The notes under the pieces are model-generated. The model searched no databases. It worked only from the letters and a program-made list of their open reading frames with translations, and was not told where the DNA came from. Made by a program: the position numbers and the translations under genes. This document shows, one piece after another, positions 15,140-24,465 of a DNA stretch of 64,000 bases. The DNA comes from DASQDN01 sp963844855 (GTDB lineage: Bacteria > Acidobacteriota > Terriglobia > Bryobacterales > Bryobacteraceae). Positions within the stretch are counted from its first letter, which is position 1; each line of letters starts with the position of its first letter. Location of the stretch: the NCBI GenBank assembly GCA_963844855.1, contig CAWJQP010000076.1:248001-312000 (forward strand), given 5' to 3'.

Positions 15140-17869
15140 CTACGGCTCTGGAACCACCTCAAGTGGGTTCACCACAGGAAATGTGACGATGTTGCTAACG
15201 AAAAAACCCTGAGCAATTGTGAGTTGTGTCTGGGGATTTGTCGGGATATCGGAGTTGAGGAGCAAGATCAACTCGTAAACCCCGATCGCTCCCGGCTTCA
15301 TCCCGGCATAGAGCACATTCGCCGTCTTGCCGCCGGCGATGGCATCGTCGACCGGCGAGTTTGGAGCGTTCAGAGCAGGACCGAAATACTTTGAGCCGGT
15401 GACGCTCGAGAACTTCGCCTCATCGGGCTGGACCAATCCGAGGCCGGTCGCGTAAATCGTAATCGTCTCACCGGGCACTGCGGGATCCTCGGCTGTGATG
15501 CGTTTTCCCTCTTCACTTGCGCAGCAGAGTGTTGTAGTCAGAGGAGTCAGGAGCACGCTCTCGGTTCCCGTGGCAGCATATTGCAAGCCTTCGCCTTCAT
15601 CACCGGGCGTCTTGGCACGGAGCACGATTCGCGTGTACACGGCGGCAGGGGTCGCGATCACGAGCTCATCGGGATTAGCATTGATTCCCGCGATCAACCC
15701 GTCGCGGATGATCGCCAAACTGTCATCCTTCTTCACCGTGTATTCGTATTTGCGATCTTCCCCGATGGTGATGGAAACAACGTCATTCTCCTTCGGGGTA
15801 CCGTCGACCGAGACAACGCCAATTGCAACGCTGCTGCTGTGGAAGGCAACCGCCGGCCGTGGATCCAACCCTTCCTCGGCAAAGATTCCGGGATTCTGTG
15901 CTACAACAGGCACTCCGATCGCGTTCGTAATCTGAACCGAGCCATCTTTGCGTTCGATTCGAACCCACGCGCTAACGCTGGATGCGTCGTTGACTTCAAA
16001 GGGCAACTGCGTGTTGATCTGAGAAGGCGAAACGTACATTAGTGGAGCGGCGATGCCGTCAATGTACACTTCAACGCCTGCAAGTTTCCGGGGCAAATCG
16101 TTGGTATCGGTAGGGGCGGCGGCCATACTATCGGCGAGGTTGTCTCCAAGGAGCGTAATCAGCGTACCGGGAGCGATCCTGGCAGCATCCTCGCCTCCGT
16201 CCAGAGTCGCTCCACTCGTGGCGGCCTGGATCTGCGCGCCAGTCGAGACTGTGACGGAATAAGCGATCAAGTTGCCGGCAATACCGGAAACTCTAGCCGT
16301 CAGAATGAGCTGATTGAAAATCGCATTAGAACTGGCGAAAACGGCCGGATCGCCGGCCCCCGCATTAATTGACTCGACGAGGGCATTGATGACGGTGGCA
16401 ATGGTTTGGTTCGCTGCGGCCTTGTATTTGTATTCCCGCTCGTCTTGAATCTTGATTGTGACTTCATCGTTTTCTTTGGGATCGGCCGAAAATGCTACCG
16501 CGCCTACCGCAAAGATATCCCGGCTCGCTGCGTTCCGAGCTCCTGTATAGGGCAGCGGTTCGTCTCCTTCAGTGAAGACCAACACTCGGCGGTTATAGGG
16601 ATCGGTCACATATAGATTCGTGCCATCCCAAGCCAAGGCGCTCGGCGTGCGTATCGAATCAGCGGCAGCGACGCGCAACTCGCCCGTGTCCTGAACCAGA
16701 TTCTCCGTCAGTTGTCCGAGAACGGCGTCTGCCGCCTGACCACTTCGCGTCGGAACGGAGTTGTAAACAAGAATGCGATCATTTCCGCCGTCCGCGATGA
16801 ACAACCGCCTGCCATCTGACAAAGCGTACCTCGGGAATGACAACGTAGACGCGCATGCGATGGGATACGTCGGATTTCCATCCACCACTCCACTTGCGCG
16901 GCAAAGAAGGGAACTGTTGTTTGCGTCCGAAGCGTTCTGCGATTCTGTGCTATTCACATCCGGCTGTCCGACCGCGACGTCCGCCGGTTGCGCGTTCTGT
17001 GTAGGGATGGTGTTCCAGATGAGGACGCGATTGTGACCAAGATCGGAGACATAAAGGCGCTGGCCATCCGATGTTACGGAAGTCGGATTCAACAAACTCG
17101 AGGCGGTAGCGTTGACACGCAATTGCGTGAGATCAGGCTCCACGAACGCGTTGAAATCCGTCTGGCCCAGAACCAGATTAGCGTTCTGACCGTTCTGTGT
17201 GGGAATACTATTCCAGACAAGAACGCGGTGATTCTGCGTATCGGCAACGTATAGCCGGCCGCCATGAATCCAGACGCCCTGCGGTCCGCGCAACCCTTGA
17301 GCGCTGGGGGAACTTCCGTTCCCGCCGTAGTTGATTCCTCCGCTCGTGAAGTCTTTCTGCCCGACGACGACATCGGCAGGGACATCGTTCATGGTTGGGA
17401 TCGAATTCCAGATTAAGATGCGATTGTTATCCGTGTCCGCTACTGCCAGAATGCGACCGTCTGTCGCTACTGACGTAGGAGTCCGGAACCGGTTCTGCGC
17501 CAGACCAATATCGATCTTCGAAAAATCCGGCTGTCCGATCACCGTATCGGCATGGGACTCGCAGACAGGACAGCGCGCTTCGGTCAGCGGAATCGTCTGT
17601 TTCGGCCCGGGAATCTTTCCTGCGATATCCCTATAGACCAAAACCCGGTTGTTCTGCGGAAACGCCGACACGCGGCTGGAATCCGCCAGAATCAGGGTAT
17701 TGTCCGCATAGGCGACACCGCTCACCGAACCCAAGACCAAAGACGAGGCCACAGCATTCTGTTGCGTGAACGTTCGCTGCCCGATGACGGCGCGCGCAGC
17801 CTGACCAGTACGGAACTCAGCCGCTGATAACATGCTTGCGAATGCAAGCGAGAACGCGAAGTACTTCAT
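15140..17869 (-). CDS. Secreted NHL-repeat / TIGR03437-domain protein
   Basis: About 909 residues from ATG 17869 with a signal peptide (MKYFAFSLAFASMLSAAE). The first half contains six or more repeats of the pattern V.GQ.DF...NRVLIWNSIPT, forming an NHL-type beta propeller. The middle has the Solibacter-family domain (APGTLITLLGDNLADS, then LAGVEVYIDGIAAPLMYVSP and QINTQLPFEV) and two related beta domains containing KENDEVTIKIQDEREYKYKA and KENDVVSITIGEDRKYEYTV, an internal duplication. Likely a surface or outer-membrane-associated binding protein; the ligand is unknown. It is the first gene of the GNAT-amidohydrolase-sigma-antisigma operon. Confidence 0.85.
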   Translation of the reverse strand: MKYFAFSLAFASMLSAAEFRTGQAARAVIGQRTFTQQNAVASSLVLGSVSGVAYADNTLILADSSRVSAFPQNNRVLVYRDIAGKIPGPKQTIPLTEARCPVCESHADTVIGQPDFSKIDIGLAQNRFRTPTSVATDGRILAVADTDNNRILIWNSIPTMNDVPADVVVGQKDFTSGGINYGGNGSSPSAQGLRGPQGVWIHGGRLYVADTQNHRVLVWNSIPTQNGQNANLVLGQTDFNAFVEPDLTQLRVNATASSLLNPTSVTSDGQRLYVSDLGHNRVLIWNTIPTQNAQPADVAVGQPDVNSTESQNASDANNSSLLCRASGVVDGNPTYPIACASTLSFPRYALSDGRRLFIADGGNDRILVYNSVPTRSGQAADAVLGQLTENLVQDTGELRVAAADSIRTPSALAWDGTNLYVTDPYNRRVLVFTEGDEPLPYTGARNAASRDIFAVGAVAFSADPKENDEVTIKIQDEREYKYKAAANQTIATVINALVESINAGAGDPAVFASSNAIFNQLILTARVSGIAGNLIAYSVTVSTGAQIQAATSGATLDGGEDAARIAPGTLITLLGDNLADSMAAAPTDTNDLPRKLAGVEVYIDGIAAPLMYVSPSQINTQLPFEVNDASSVSAWVRIERKDGSVQITNAIGVPVVAQNPGIFAEEGLDPRPAVAFHSSSVAIGVVSVDGTPKENDVVSITIGEDRKYEYTVKKDDSLAIIRDGLIAGINANPDELVIATPAAVYTRIVLRAKTPGDEGEGLQYAATGTESVLLTPLTTTLCCASEEGKRITAEDPAVPGETITIYATGLGLVQPDEAKFSSVTGSKYFGPALNAPNSPVDDAIAGGKTANVLYAGMKPGAIGVYELILLLNSDIPTNPQTQLTIAQGFFVSNIVTFPVVNPLEVVPEP

Positions 17870-18198
17870 GTTAGAGGAGATAGGACTAAATTCCAAGTAT
17901 ACCAAGCTGTCCGACGTGCCCTGTGGAAAAGCGGTTCCCTTGAACTGGTCCGTCAGGTCCCGTCGTGATGAAAGTTCTTCCTTATTATATGTGGTGGCTG
18001 CCAGCCCGGCTCCAGATGGCGGGATGACTGTGAAAGAGGAGCGTCAGTTGTGAAAGAACGGATCTCGAAATCCTTCGGGCCGGACGCTCGCGTTGTTCCG
18101 CAACTATATATAACTAAAGGTGATAGCTCTGATCGACGCATTTGTGACCCATCTGTCTGGAGAGGTTGCAAGCCAGGGTCCGATGTTACTCTACAAGC
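17870..18198. other. Intergenic stretch between divergent genes; no gene seen
   Basis: About 330 bp separating the start of the NHL protein gene (minus) from the small conserved gene at 18199 (plus). I see AT-rich patches (TTATTATATG near 17980 and CTATATATAACT near 18102) that may hold -10 boxes, and a short GTTG/CAAC inverted repeat near 18092, but no convincing -35/-10 pair or RNA structure. Confidence 0.4.
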
Positions 18199-18636
18199 AT
18201 GTCATCGCAAATCGCTACGTACGAAGACGCGAACCTGCTTCTCCGACTTTACGAGCTGAGACGAGAAGACAAGTTGCGGGAAGCCCGGGAATGGTTCGGG
18301 GCACATTTCAAACCCCGGTCGATTGAGGAAGCCAATGAGCTGGCGCCGATGGGTAGCCAGCAGAATGCATATGTTCGAATGGTCATTTCCTATTGGGAAA
18401 TGGTGGCATCTCTGATCACATGCGGTGTTTTAAATGAAGATCTCTTTTTCGAGACGGGTCACGAAATGATCATGTGTTGGGAGCGCGTTCGTGATTTCAA
18501 TCCAAAGGTTCGGGAGGTCTATAAAAACCCTCTCCACCTTCATAATCTGGAAGAAACCTGCGCTCGATTCGAGAAGCATCTGAACAAACACGCTCCCGGC
18601 GCTTACGCGGCAATGGCAGCCGCGGTTCGAGCCTAG
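18199..18636 (+). CDS. Conserved hypothetical protein (DUF4760-like)
   Basis: 145 residues from ATG 18199. Largely helical, with a Leu/Arg-rich N-terminus (NLLLRLYELRREDKLREARE), a Trp/Phe-containing core (VISYWEMVASLITCGVLNED, LFFETGHEMIMCWERVRDF) and a C-terminal LEETCARFEKHL. No signal peptide or membrane helix. It resembles short helical proteins of the DUF4760 type, but I am not sure of the family. The next gene starts 10 bp downstream on the same strand, so the two are probably co-transcribed. Confidence 0.6.
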   Translation: MSSQIATYEDANLLLRLYELRREDKLREAREWFGAHFKPRSIEEANELAPMGSQQNAYVRMVISYWEMVASLITCGVLNEDLFFETGHEMIMCWERVRDFNPKVREVYKNPLHLHNLEETCARFEKHLNKHAPGAYAAMAAAVRA

Positions 18637-18646
18637 ATCTAGAAGG

Positions 18647-18904
18647 ATGCGCCAGACACCGGAGTTCTTTGGTGAGACCGAACTCTCGCTTCTTTACATT
18701 GCGAAAAAGCTCAAGGAAGCGTTAAAGCTCGAAGACATTCTTACGGCGGCAGAAATCGACTACGCGGTGGAAACAGACACTTATCGTGGCGGTCTCATCT
18801 TTGCGTCGGAGCGGGTGGGCGCCTTTTTCTATGTGATACCGGAGGGTTTGGATCAGGCTCGCAACGTGCTCGTTGAGAATCGCTATAAGCCTTACGAAAT
18901 TTGA
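18647..18904 (+). CDS. Conserved hypothetical protein (DUF2007-like)
   Basis: 85 residues. The pattern LYIAKKLKEALKLEDILTAA, then IDYAVETDTYRGGLIFASER and VGAFFYVIPEGLDQARNVL is a small alpha-beta fold like DUF2007-type putative signal-transducing domains. Cytosolic by absence of signals. The ATG at 18647 has AGAAGG immediately before it, with tighter spacing than usual. Function unknown; it follows the helical hypothetical gene. Confidence 0.6.
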   Translation: MRQTPEFFGETELSLLYIAKKLKEALKLEDILTAAEIDYAVETDTYRGGLIFASERVGAFFYVIPEGLDQARNVLVENRYKPYEI

Positions 18905-18919
18905 AGCGCAAGTCGGAGT

Positions 18920-19222
18920 ATGATCTGTCCCAGACCGCTGCCATGCGGAAGGATCTGTAACGTTGTTCCGTGGGCAATCGTTGAAATTCTATCTCCGGAT
19001 GACACCTTAACTGACACACTCGATCGATTCGAGGACTACAAGCAGATCGGCGTCCAGAGCTTAGTGCTGATGGATCCGGAGAGATACATCGCGTACGAGT
19101 TTCGTGGCGCATCGTTGATTGCGCGGCCGTTCCAGACTCTGGATCTTCCTGACTCCCGCACCCTACCGTTCGACACGGGTCAATTGTTCGCTCAACTACA
19201 GCAAAGGCTTCGGAACACGTAA
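18920..19222 (+). pseudogene. Uma2-family (DUF820) endonuclease-fold remnant
   Basis: The frame holds the C-terminal half of a Uma2/DUF820 PD-(D/E)xK-like protein: WAIVEILSPDDTLTDTLDRF, EDYKQIGVQSLVLMDPE and the beta-strand YIAYEFRGASL. The E-I-L-S-P-D segment is the conserved catalytic region. Family members are about 190 residues, and the N-terminal half with the first catalytic Asp is missing; the preceding gene ends 15 bp upstream, leaving no room for it. The first residues (MICPRPLPCG) do not look native. Most likely a truncated, non-functional copy. Confidence 0.6.
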
Positions 19223-19288
19223 GGAAAATCTTCAACCTACCTGAAAGGCCCTTCCCCCTCGCGACATATCCGTCACGAGGAGGAAGAA

Positions 19289-21616
19289 GTGGAAACTAAG
19301 ATCGTTACCGGAATGGCAGCCGCTGCCATTGGACTATTCAGTCTGATTCATACCGGAGCCGCGGAGGCCAAAAATTCGCCGCGAGTCTCGGGGTCTGTTA
19401 CCGAAGGAAGTTTGCTCGCGCTCGACAAGGAAGGTCAGGCGAGCCGTGAGTGTCCACTGAAACGCACCGACGTGAAGACCGATATTAGCGGCTTCATCGC
19501 GCGGGTTACCGTTACACAGGAATTTCACAACACTGCAGGCGACAAGATCGAAGCCGTGTATGTGTTCCCGCTTCCACACATGGCCGCAGTCGACACGATG
19601 GACATGTATGTGGGCGATCGTCATGTCAAAGGTGTAATCAAACGCCGCGAAGAGGCTCGCGCGATCTATGAATCAGCTCGCGACGCAGGCAGGATGGCGT
19701 CGATGCTCGATCAGGAGCGGCCTAACATCTTCACGCAGCACGTGGCCAATATTCGAGGCGGCGAGAAAGTCCGGATCGTCATTAGTTACGTGGAGCGATT
19801 GAAATATGAAGATGGCTTCTACGAGTGGGTATTCCCAATGGTGGTTGGTCCGCGCTACATCCCTGGAACTCCAGTCGGTAAGATCGGGGGCGGTTGGTCT
19901 CCGGATACCGATCGCGTTCCTGACGCTTCCAAGATTACTCCACCTGTCGCTCGACCAGGGTCCAGAGCCGGTAACGACATCTCCCTCGCAATCAATGTCG
20001 ATGCAGGAGTACCGATTCAGAGCATGGTGTCCACTTCACACGAGATTCTCTCGGAACGTCCTGCTATCCAACGGGCAAGCATCCGGCTAAAGGATAAAGA
20101 TGTTATTCCGAACAAAGACTTTGTGCTCCGTTATGACGTATCGGGACCCAAGATCGAAGACGCAGTGCTGACTCATCGCGCCGATCGCGGCGGCTTCTTC
20201 ACGATTGTCCTCCAACCGCCCGACAAGCCCAAGGTGGAAGACATTACCCCCAAGGAACTCGTTTTCGTGTTGGACACCTCCGGTTCGATGTCGGGCTTCC
20301 CAATAGAAAAGGCGAAGGAGACGATGAAGCTGGCTTTAGAGGGTCTGAACCCAAGAGACACCTTCAACCTGATTACGTTTGCCGGCGATACCCACATCCT
20401 GTTTCCACAACCAGTAGCAGCGACGCCTGAGAATCTTCGCGCTGCCCAAGTGTTTCTTGCTTCCCGGCGCGGAGGCGGTGGGACGGAGATGATGAAGGCA
20501 GTCAGCGCCGCTCTTGCGCCGAGTCCTTCCCGGCAGCATGTCCGCGTCGTCTGCTTTATGACGGACGGTTACGTCGGTAACGAAGCCGAGATCATTCGTG
20601 AGATTGGGCGCTATTCAAACGCGCGTGTATTCTCTTTCGGGATCGGCGGCTCTGTCAATCGTTACTTACTTGACAAGATGGCGGAGGCAGGCCGAGGTGA
20701 GGTCGAATATGTTGCTCTGAACGGTGACGGCTCCGCCGCAGCGAGACGATTTCATGAGCGTGTACGCAATCCGTTGCTGACTGACATAACAGTGGAGTGG
20801 GGAGATCTGCCGGTCACCGATGTGTATCCGAAACGAATTCCCGATGTCTTCAGCGCAAAGCCGATCGTCATCACCGGCCGCTACACCGGACCCGCCAAGC
20901 GAAACGTCCGGCTTCGCGCAACATACGCTGGCCGACCGGTCACACGCGAGATACTTGTCGACTTGCCCGCCGCGCAACCGAAACACGATGTGCTAGCAAC
21001 GCTTTGGGCTCGCACCAAGATCGACATGCTTATGCATGAGCCGGACTCGCGGGAGGAAATCACACAACTCGGACTCAACTATCGCTTGATGACGCAGTTC
21101 ACATCGTTCGTTGCCGTAGAGGAATCCATTATCACGGAGGGGGGCAAGCCCAGGCGCGTTGAAGTCCCGGTTGATGTTCCGGAAGGCGTCAGCTACCAAG
21201 GTGTGTTCGGTGAAAAAGACTTGGCGATTGCGGCAGGTTCGGGACCGGTTAACTATTTGCGCCAGTACACCGGATTCGTTGGAAACGGCGCGTTGACAGC
21301 GCAGTCGAGTCCGGCGGCGGCGCCCGTGAGGGCGGCAGAAGCCAAGACACGAGCCGAGATGCTGTCGGACGGATTGTCCCAAACCCTGAAAATCGATCCG
21401 ACACTCCTAAAGCAAAAGGGCAAGGTCATGATTCAGGTTTGGTTAACCGACTCGACCGAGACTACACTCGCCAGTCTCAAGAAGCTGGGCTTCGAAATAA
21501 CAAAGATGCCTGGCGCGATGAAGCTGGTTATGGGCCGCATCGATGCCGCGCGGTTGAAAGAGTTGAGCGAGTTGGCTGCGGTGAAATACGTGGCGCCCGC
21601 GCCCATCGTTCGCTAG
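19289..21616 (+). CDS. VIT and von Willebrand factor A domain protein, exported
   Basis: 775 residues from GTG 19289, preceded by AGGAGG. A signal peptide (about 1-27) leads to a VIT domain (45-180; VTVTQEFHNTAGDKIEAVYV, VFPLPHMAAVDTMDM, RREEARAIYESARDAG), then a vWA domain (322-490) with a complete MIDAS DTSGS at 329-333 and later T and D positions (FAGDTHI, CFMTDGYVG). The last quarter is a mixed region ending KKLGFEITKMPGAMKLVMG. Similar to inter-alpha-trypsin-inhibitor heavy-chain-like bacterial proteins, presumed periplasmic or surface-bound and metal-dependent in ligand binding. The ligand is unknown. Confidence 0.9.
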   Translation: METKIVTGMAAAAIGLFSLIHTGAAEAKNSPRVSGSVTEGSLLALDKEGQASRECPLKRTDVKTDISGFIARVTVTQEFHNTAGDKIEAVYVFPLPHMAAVDTMDMYVGDRHVKGVIKRREEARAIYESARDAGRMASMLDQERPNIFTQHVANIRGGEKVRIVISYVERLKYEDGFYEWVFPMVVGPRYIPGTPVGKIGGGWSPDTDRVPDASKITPPVARPGSRAGNDISLAINVDAGVPIQSMVSTSHEILSERPAIQRASIRLKDKDVIPNKDFVLRYDVSGPKIEDAVLTHRADRGGFFTIVLQPPDKPKVEDITPKELVFVLDTSGSMSGFPIEKAKETMKLALEGLNPRDTFNLITFAGDTHILFPQPVAATPENLRAAQVFLASRRGGGGTEMMKAVSAALAPSPSRQHVRVVCFMTDGYVGNEAEIIREIGRYSNARVFSFGIGGSVNRYLLDKMAEAGRGEVEYVALNGDGSAAARRFHERVRNPLLTDITVEWGDLPVTDVYPKRIPDVFSAKPIVITGRYTGPAKRNVRLRATYAGRPVTREILVDLPAAQPKHDVLATLWARTKIDMLMHEPDSREEITQLGLNYRLMTQFTSFVAVEESIITEGGKPRRVEVPVDVPEGVSYQGVFGEKDLAIAAGSGPVNYLRQYTGFVGNGALTAQSSPAAAPVRAAEAKTRAEMLSDGLSQTLKIDPTLLKQKGKVMIQVWLTDSTETTLASLKKLGFEITKMPGAMKLVMGRIDAARLKELSELAAVKYVAPAPIVR

Positions 21617-21664
21617 AGTTCTTCTCTTTTTTTCAATGCAGCCACGGTACGCTAGGAGTTTGCT

Positions 21665-23008
21665 ATGAATCGTCGCAACTTCTTGATGACCGTGGCTGCA
21701 GCTCCGTTTGCAGGATCAGCCCGAACAACGAAACCGAATATCGTTTTCATTCTGGCCGACGACTTGGGTTACGGAGATCTCGGTTCCTACGGTCAGAAGC
21801 TGGTCGCAACGCCGAATCTGGACCAGTTTGCGGCTGATGGTGTACGGTTCACACAGTTCTACTGTGGCAGCACAGTTTGCGCTCCGTCTCGTTGCGCGCT
21901 GATGACGGGCATGCATATGGGCCACGCCCGTATTCGAGGCAACGCGCGTACTGATCTTCTGCCGGAGGACATCACGGTCGCTGAGATTCTGAAGAACGCG
22001 GGCTATAAGACTTGTCTGTCGGGTAAATGGGGATTAGGAACCGCGGGCAATTCGGGAGTTCCGAATCGACAAGGCTTCGATGAGTTCTACGGTTTCCTCG
22101 ATCAGAAGCACGCGCATACGCAATATCCGACGCAGCTCTGGCAGAACGAGGAGGAAGTTTTCCTCGATGGAAATTTCGGACCAGTGCGCAAGGACTACGC
22201 ACAGGAGCTGTTTACGAAGCGTGCGCTGGACTTTCTCGATCGCAACAAGACGGGTCCGTTCTTCTTATATCTGTCGTATACGACTCCGCATGCCAATAAT
22301 GAGCTCACTCGTCAGACCGGGAATGGGATGGAGCTTCCCGGCGATCACCCCTATCAGGACAAATCTTGGCCAAAACCGGATCGCGATTTCGCCGGTACAG
22401 TTAGCAGGCTTGATCGCGATGTTGGTTCGATTCTCGCGAAGATCAAAGAACTGGGAATTGAAGAGGACACGATCGTGTTGTTCGCGAGTGACAACGGTCC
22501 TCATCGCGAGGGCGGGAACAATCCGGAGCTATTCGATAGCAATGGACCGCTGCGAGGGATCAAGCGTGATCTTTATGACGGAGGAATCCGGACTCCATTC
22601 CTTGCGCGATGGACTGGCAATATCAAGGCCGGGCAAGTGAACGATTCCGTTTGCGCTTTTTGGGATATTTTGCCGACGTTCGCCGAACTGGCGGGTGCAA
22701 AAGCACCTGCGGGAATCGATGGCATATCGTTCGTGCCTGCGTTGCACGGTCGCCCAATCGCGTCAAGACCGTATTTGTACTGGGAATTTCACGAGGCGGG
22801 CTTCTCACAGGCCGTGCGCTTAGGAAACTGGAAGGGAATACGGCGAAAGAATCGGCAAGCGCCCGTGGAGCTATATGACATTTCTGTCGATACAGGAGAA
22901 GCGAAAGATGTCGCCGCGTCCCATCCAGAAGTTGTGAAACGAATTATGGAGATCATGGTTGCAGCCAGAACGGAATCAACGACTTTCCCAGTCCGGGAAC
23001 GCTCGTAG
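21665..23008 (+). CDS. Arylsulfatase-type sulfatase (Cys-type)
   Basis: 447 residues with an N-terminal twin-arginine-like leader (MNRRNFLMTVAAAPFAGSA). The alkaline-phosphatase-fold metal site begins ILADDLGYGD (D32, D33), and the formylglycine signature CAPSRCALMTG gives C72 as the residue to be oxidised by a sulfatase-maturating enzyme, followed by SGKWGLG and LFASDNGPHREGG. Acts outside the cytoplasm to cleave sulfate esters, probably from polysaccharides. No maturase or glycosidase is next to it in the window. About 50 bp after the VIT/vWA gene. Confidence 0.92.
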   Translation: MNRRNFLMTVAAAPFAGSARTTKPNIVFILADDLGYGDLGSYGQKLVATPNLDQFAADGVRFTQFYCGSTVCAPSRCALMTGMHMGHARIRGNARTDLLPEDITVAEILKNAGYKTCLSGKWGLGTAGNSGVPNRQGFDEFYGFLDQKHAHTQYPTQLWQNEEEVFLDGNFGPVRKDYAQELFTKRALDFLDRNKTGPFFLYLSYTTPHANNELTRQTGNGMELPGDHPYQDKSWPKPDRDFAGTVSRLDRDVGSILAKIKELGIEEDTIVLFASDNGPHREGGNNPELFDSNGPLRGIKRDLYDGGIRTPFLARWTGNIKAGQVNDSVCAFWDILPTFAELAGAKAPAGIDGISFVPALHGRPIASRPYLYWEFHEAGFSQAVRLGNWKGIRRKNRQAPVELYDISVDTGEAKDVAASHPEVVKRIMEIMVAARTESTTFPVRERS

Positions 23009-23136
23009 TACTAAGGTGAAGTTAATGTTTGCACAATCTTGCAACGGATCGTGCGGGTGAGCATCCATCATGTAGGGGTGCTATTCTGGCACTCATAGGC
23101 ACGGGCCGAGGGAGTTGTCCAAAACGGAGGTAGCTC

Positions 23137-23442
23137 GTGGACGATCGTTTAAAAGAACTGATGCAGGAACTCGGTAATGCGATCAATGAATCCCTGTCGG
23201 ATTCTGAGCGTATTGCGGCGTCGATTGGGGAGATCAAACGGTCCGGCTACGACGTATTCCTTGTCCTCGAAGCTACGATAGGGTTCAACAAACGCGATGA
23301 AAACGCGGAAGACGACGAAGAAGAATCGACAGAACCCGAATCCGAAATCCAGGAATTTGAGTCCGGCACCAAGATCAAGTGGACTTCCCAAGATCATAAG
23401 TTCTTGCGAGAGTTGAAGATTGCCGTCGACGAAGAGAAATAA
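23137..23442 (+). CDS. Small acidic conserved hypothetical protein
   Basis: 101 residues from GTG 23137 with CGGAGG 7 bases upstream. An N-terminal helical part (LKELMQELGNAINESLSDSE) and a beta segment (SGYDVFLVLEATIGF) lead into a very acidic linker (ENAEDDEEESTEPESEIQEF) and a terminal TSQDHKFLRELKIAV. Looks like a small regulatory or adaptor protein; no family recognised. Convergent with the glycosyltransferase gene, 3 bp apart. Confidence 0.65.
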   Translation: MDDRLKELMQELGNAINESLSDSERIAASIGEIKRSGYDVFLVLEATIGFNKRDENAEDDEEESTEPESEIQEFESGTKIKWTSQDHKFLRELKIAVDEEK

Positions 23443-23445
23443 CGC

Positions 23446-24459
23446 TCACATCAACTCACAGTAAACATCCCAAGTCTGGCGCGCGGCCTTGTCCCACGTA
23501 AAGTGCGCAGCTCTTTCCAAACCTAGTTGCTGAAGCTTTTTTGAAAGTTCCGGATCCATGGACAATCGTTTGAGTTCTGCTGCGATCTGATCCGAGTTTA
23601 GAGGATCAATCAGAATCGCGGCATCGCCGCAAACTTCCGGAAGCGCAGATACGTTCGATGCGATTACCGGAACCTGATAGGCCATAGCTTCCAATACGGG
23701 CATTCCGAATCCTTCATCGAGCGAAGGGAAAACGAAGATCGACGCTCTCCGGTAAAGATCGTCGAGTTGATCCTCGTCTACGAATCCTGTTATTCGGACA
23801 CGATCATCCGCTCGCGCAAGCTCCTGCTCTGCCCCATATCCGGCCGATCCGGCCAAGACTAGTTTCCAGTCCTTCGGCAAGATGCGAAATGCTTCGATGA
23901 GTCTCCGAATGTTTTTGCGAGTTTGGATGGCGCCGACATGCAAGACGATGCGTTCCTTTGGAGGCTCGGCGGCGCGAGGTTTTGGAATTTTTACACCGTG
24001 ATGGACAACTCTGAGACGTTCCCTCTCGACGTGCAGAAGCTGGTGGACTTGATTGGCCGTGAAATGAGAAACAGTGATGATCCTGTCCGAAGATCGTGCC
24101 GCCTCCCGAGCCTGCTGCGCGAAGCGCTCACGGAATTCGGGCGAAGAGTACTCCCCACTCATGACGAAGAGATCGTGAAACGTTGTCACCGCTCGCGACG
24201 GACGCCATTTGGGCAGCCGTTGGTTCAGCCCATGAAATAAGTCTGCACGCGCCGGCCAAGCATCAAGAAGCAATCGCCGGCCGCAATTTCCGGGTACACT
24301 CGTTTGCAACGAACGCAGCAACCGATGCGGTCGATAAAACCATAGGAACTTCTGCTCCGGGTGCGAGGCAGCAAGACCCCAGAGGGTCTCCTGGCAGTAG
24401 ACTCCTACGCCGGTGAGTTGTGAACCTGCGCTGTAAGTAGCATCAAGTGCGATCGGCAA
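23446..24459 (-). CDS. Glycosyltransferase family 4-type (GT-B)
   Basis: 337 residues from TTG 24459. The N-terminal domain contains TGVGVYCQETLWGLA and TTFHDLFVM; the C-terminal domain has the donor-binding signature of GT4 enzymes (HVGAIQTRKNIRRLIEAF, then FVFPSLDEGFGMPVLEAMA and ASNVSALPEVCGDAA, with the E-x7-E pair). Retaining transfer from a nucleotide sugar, probably to a polysaccharide or lipid acceptor at the inner face of the membrane. It starts 6 bp after the stop of the sigma-54 activator, so the two share a transcript. Confidence 0.9.
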   Translation of the reverse strand: MPIALDATYSAGSQLTGVGVYCQETLWGLAASHPEQKFLWFYRPHRLLRSLQTSVPGNCGRRLLLDAWPARADLFHGLNQRLPKWRPSRAVTTFHDLFVMSGEYSSPEFRERFAQQAREAARSSDRIITVSHFTANQVHQLLHVERERLRVVHHGVKIPKPRAAEPPKERIVLHVGAIQTRKNIRRLIEAFRILPKDWKLVLAGSAGYGAEQELARADDRVRITGFVDEDQLDDLYRRASIFVFPSLDEGFGMPVLEAMAYQVPVIASNVSALPEVCGDAAILIDPLNSDQIAAELKRLSMDPELSKKLQQLGLERAAHFTWDKAARQTWDVYCELM

Positions 24460-24465
24460 GCTTCA

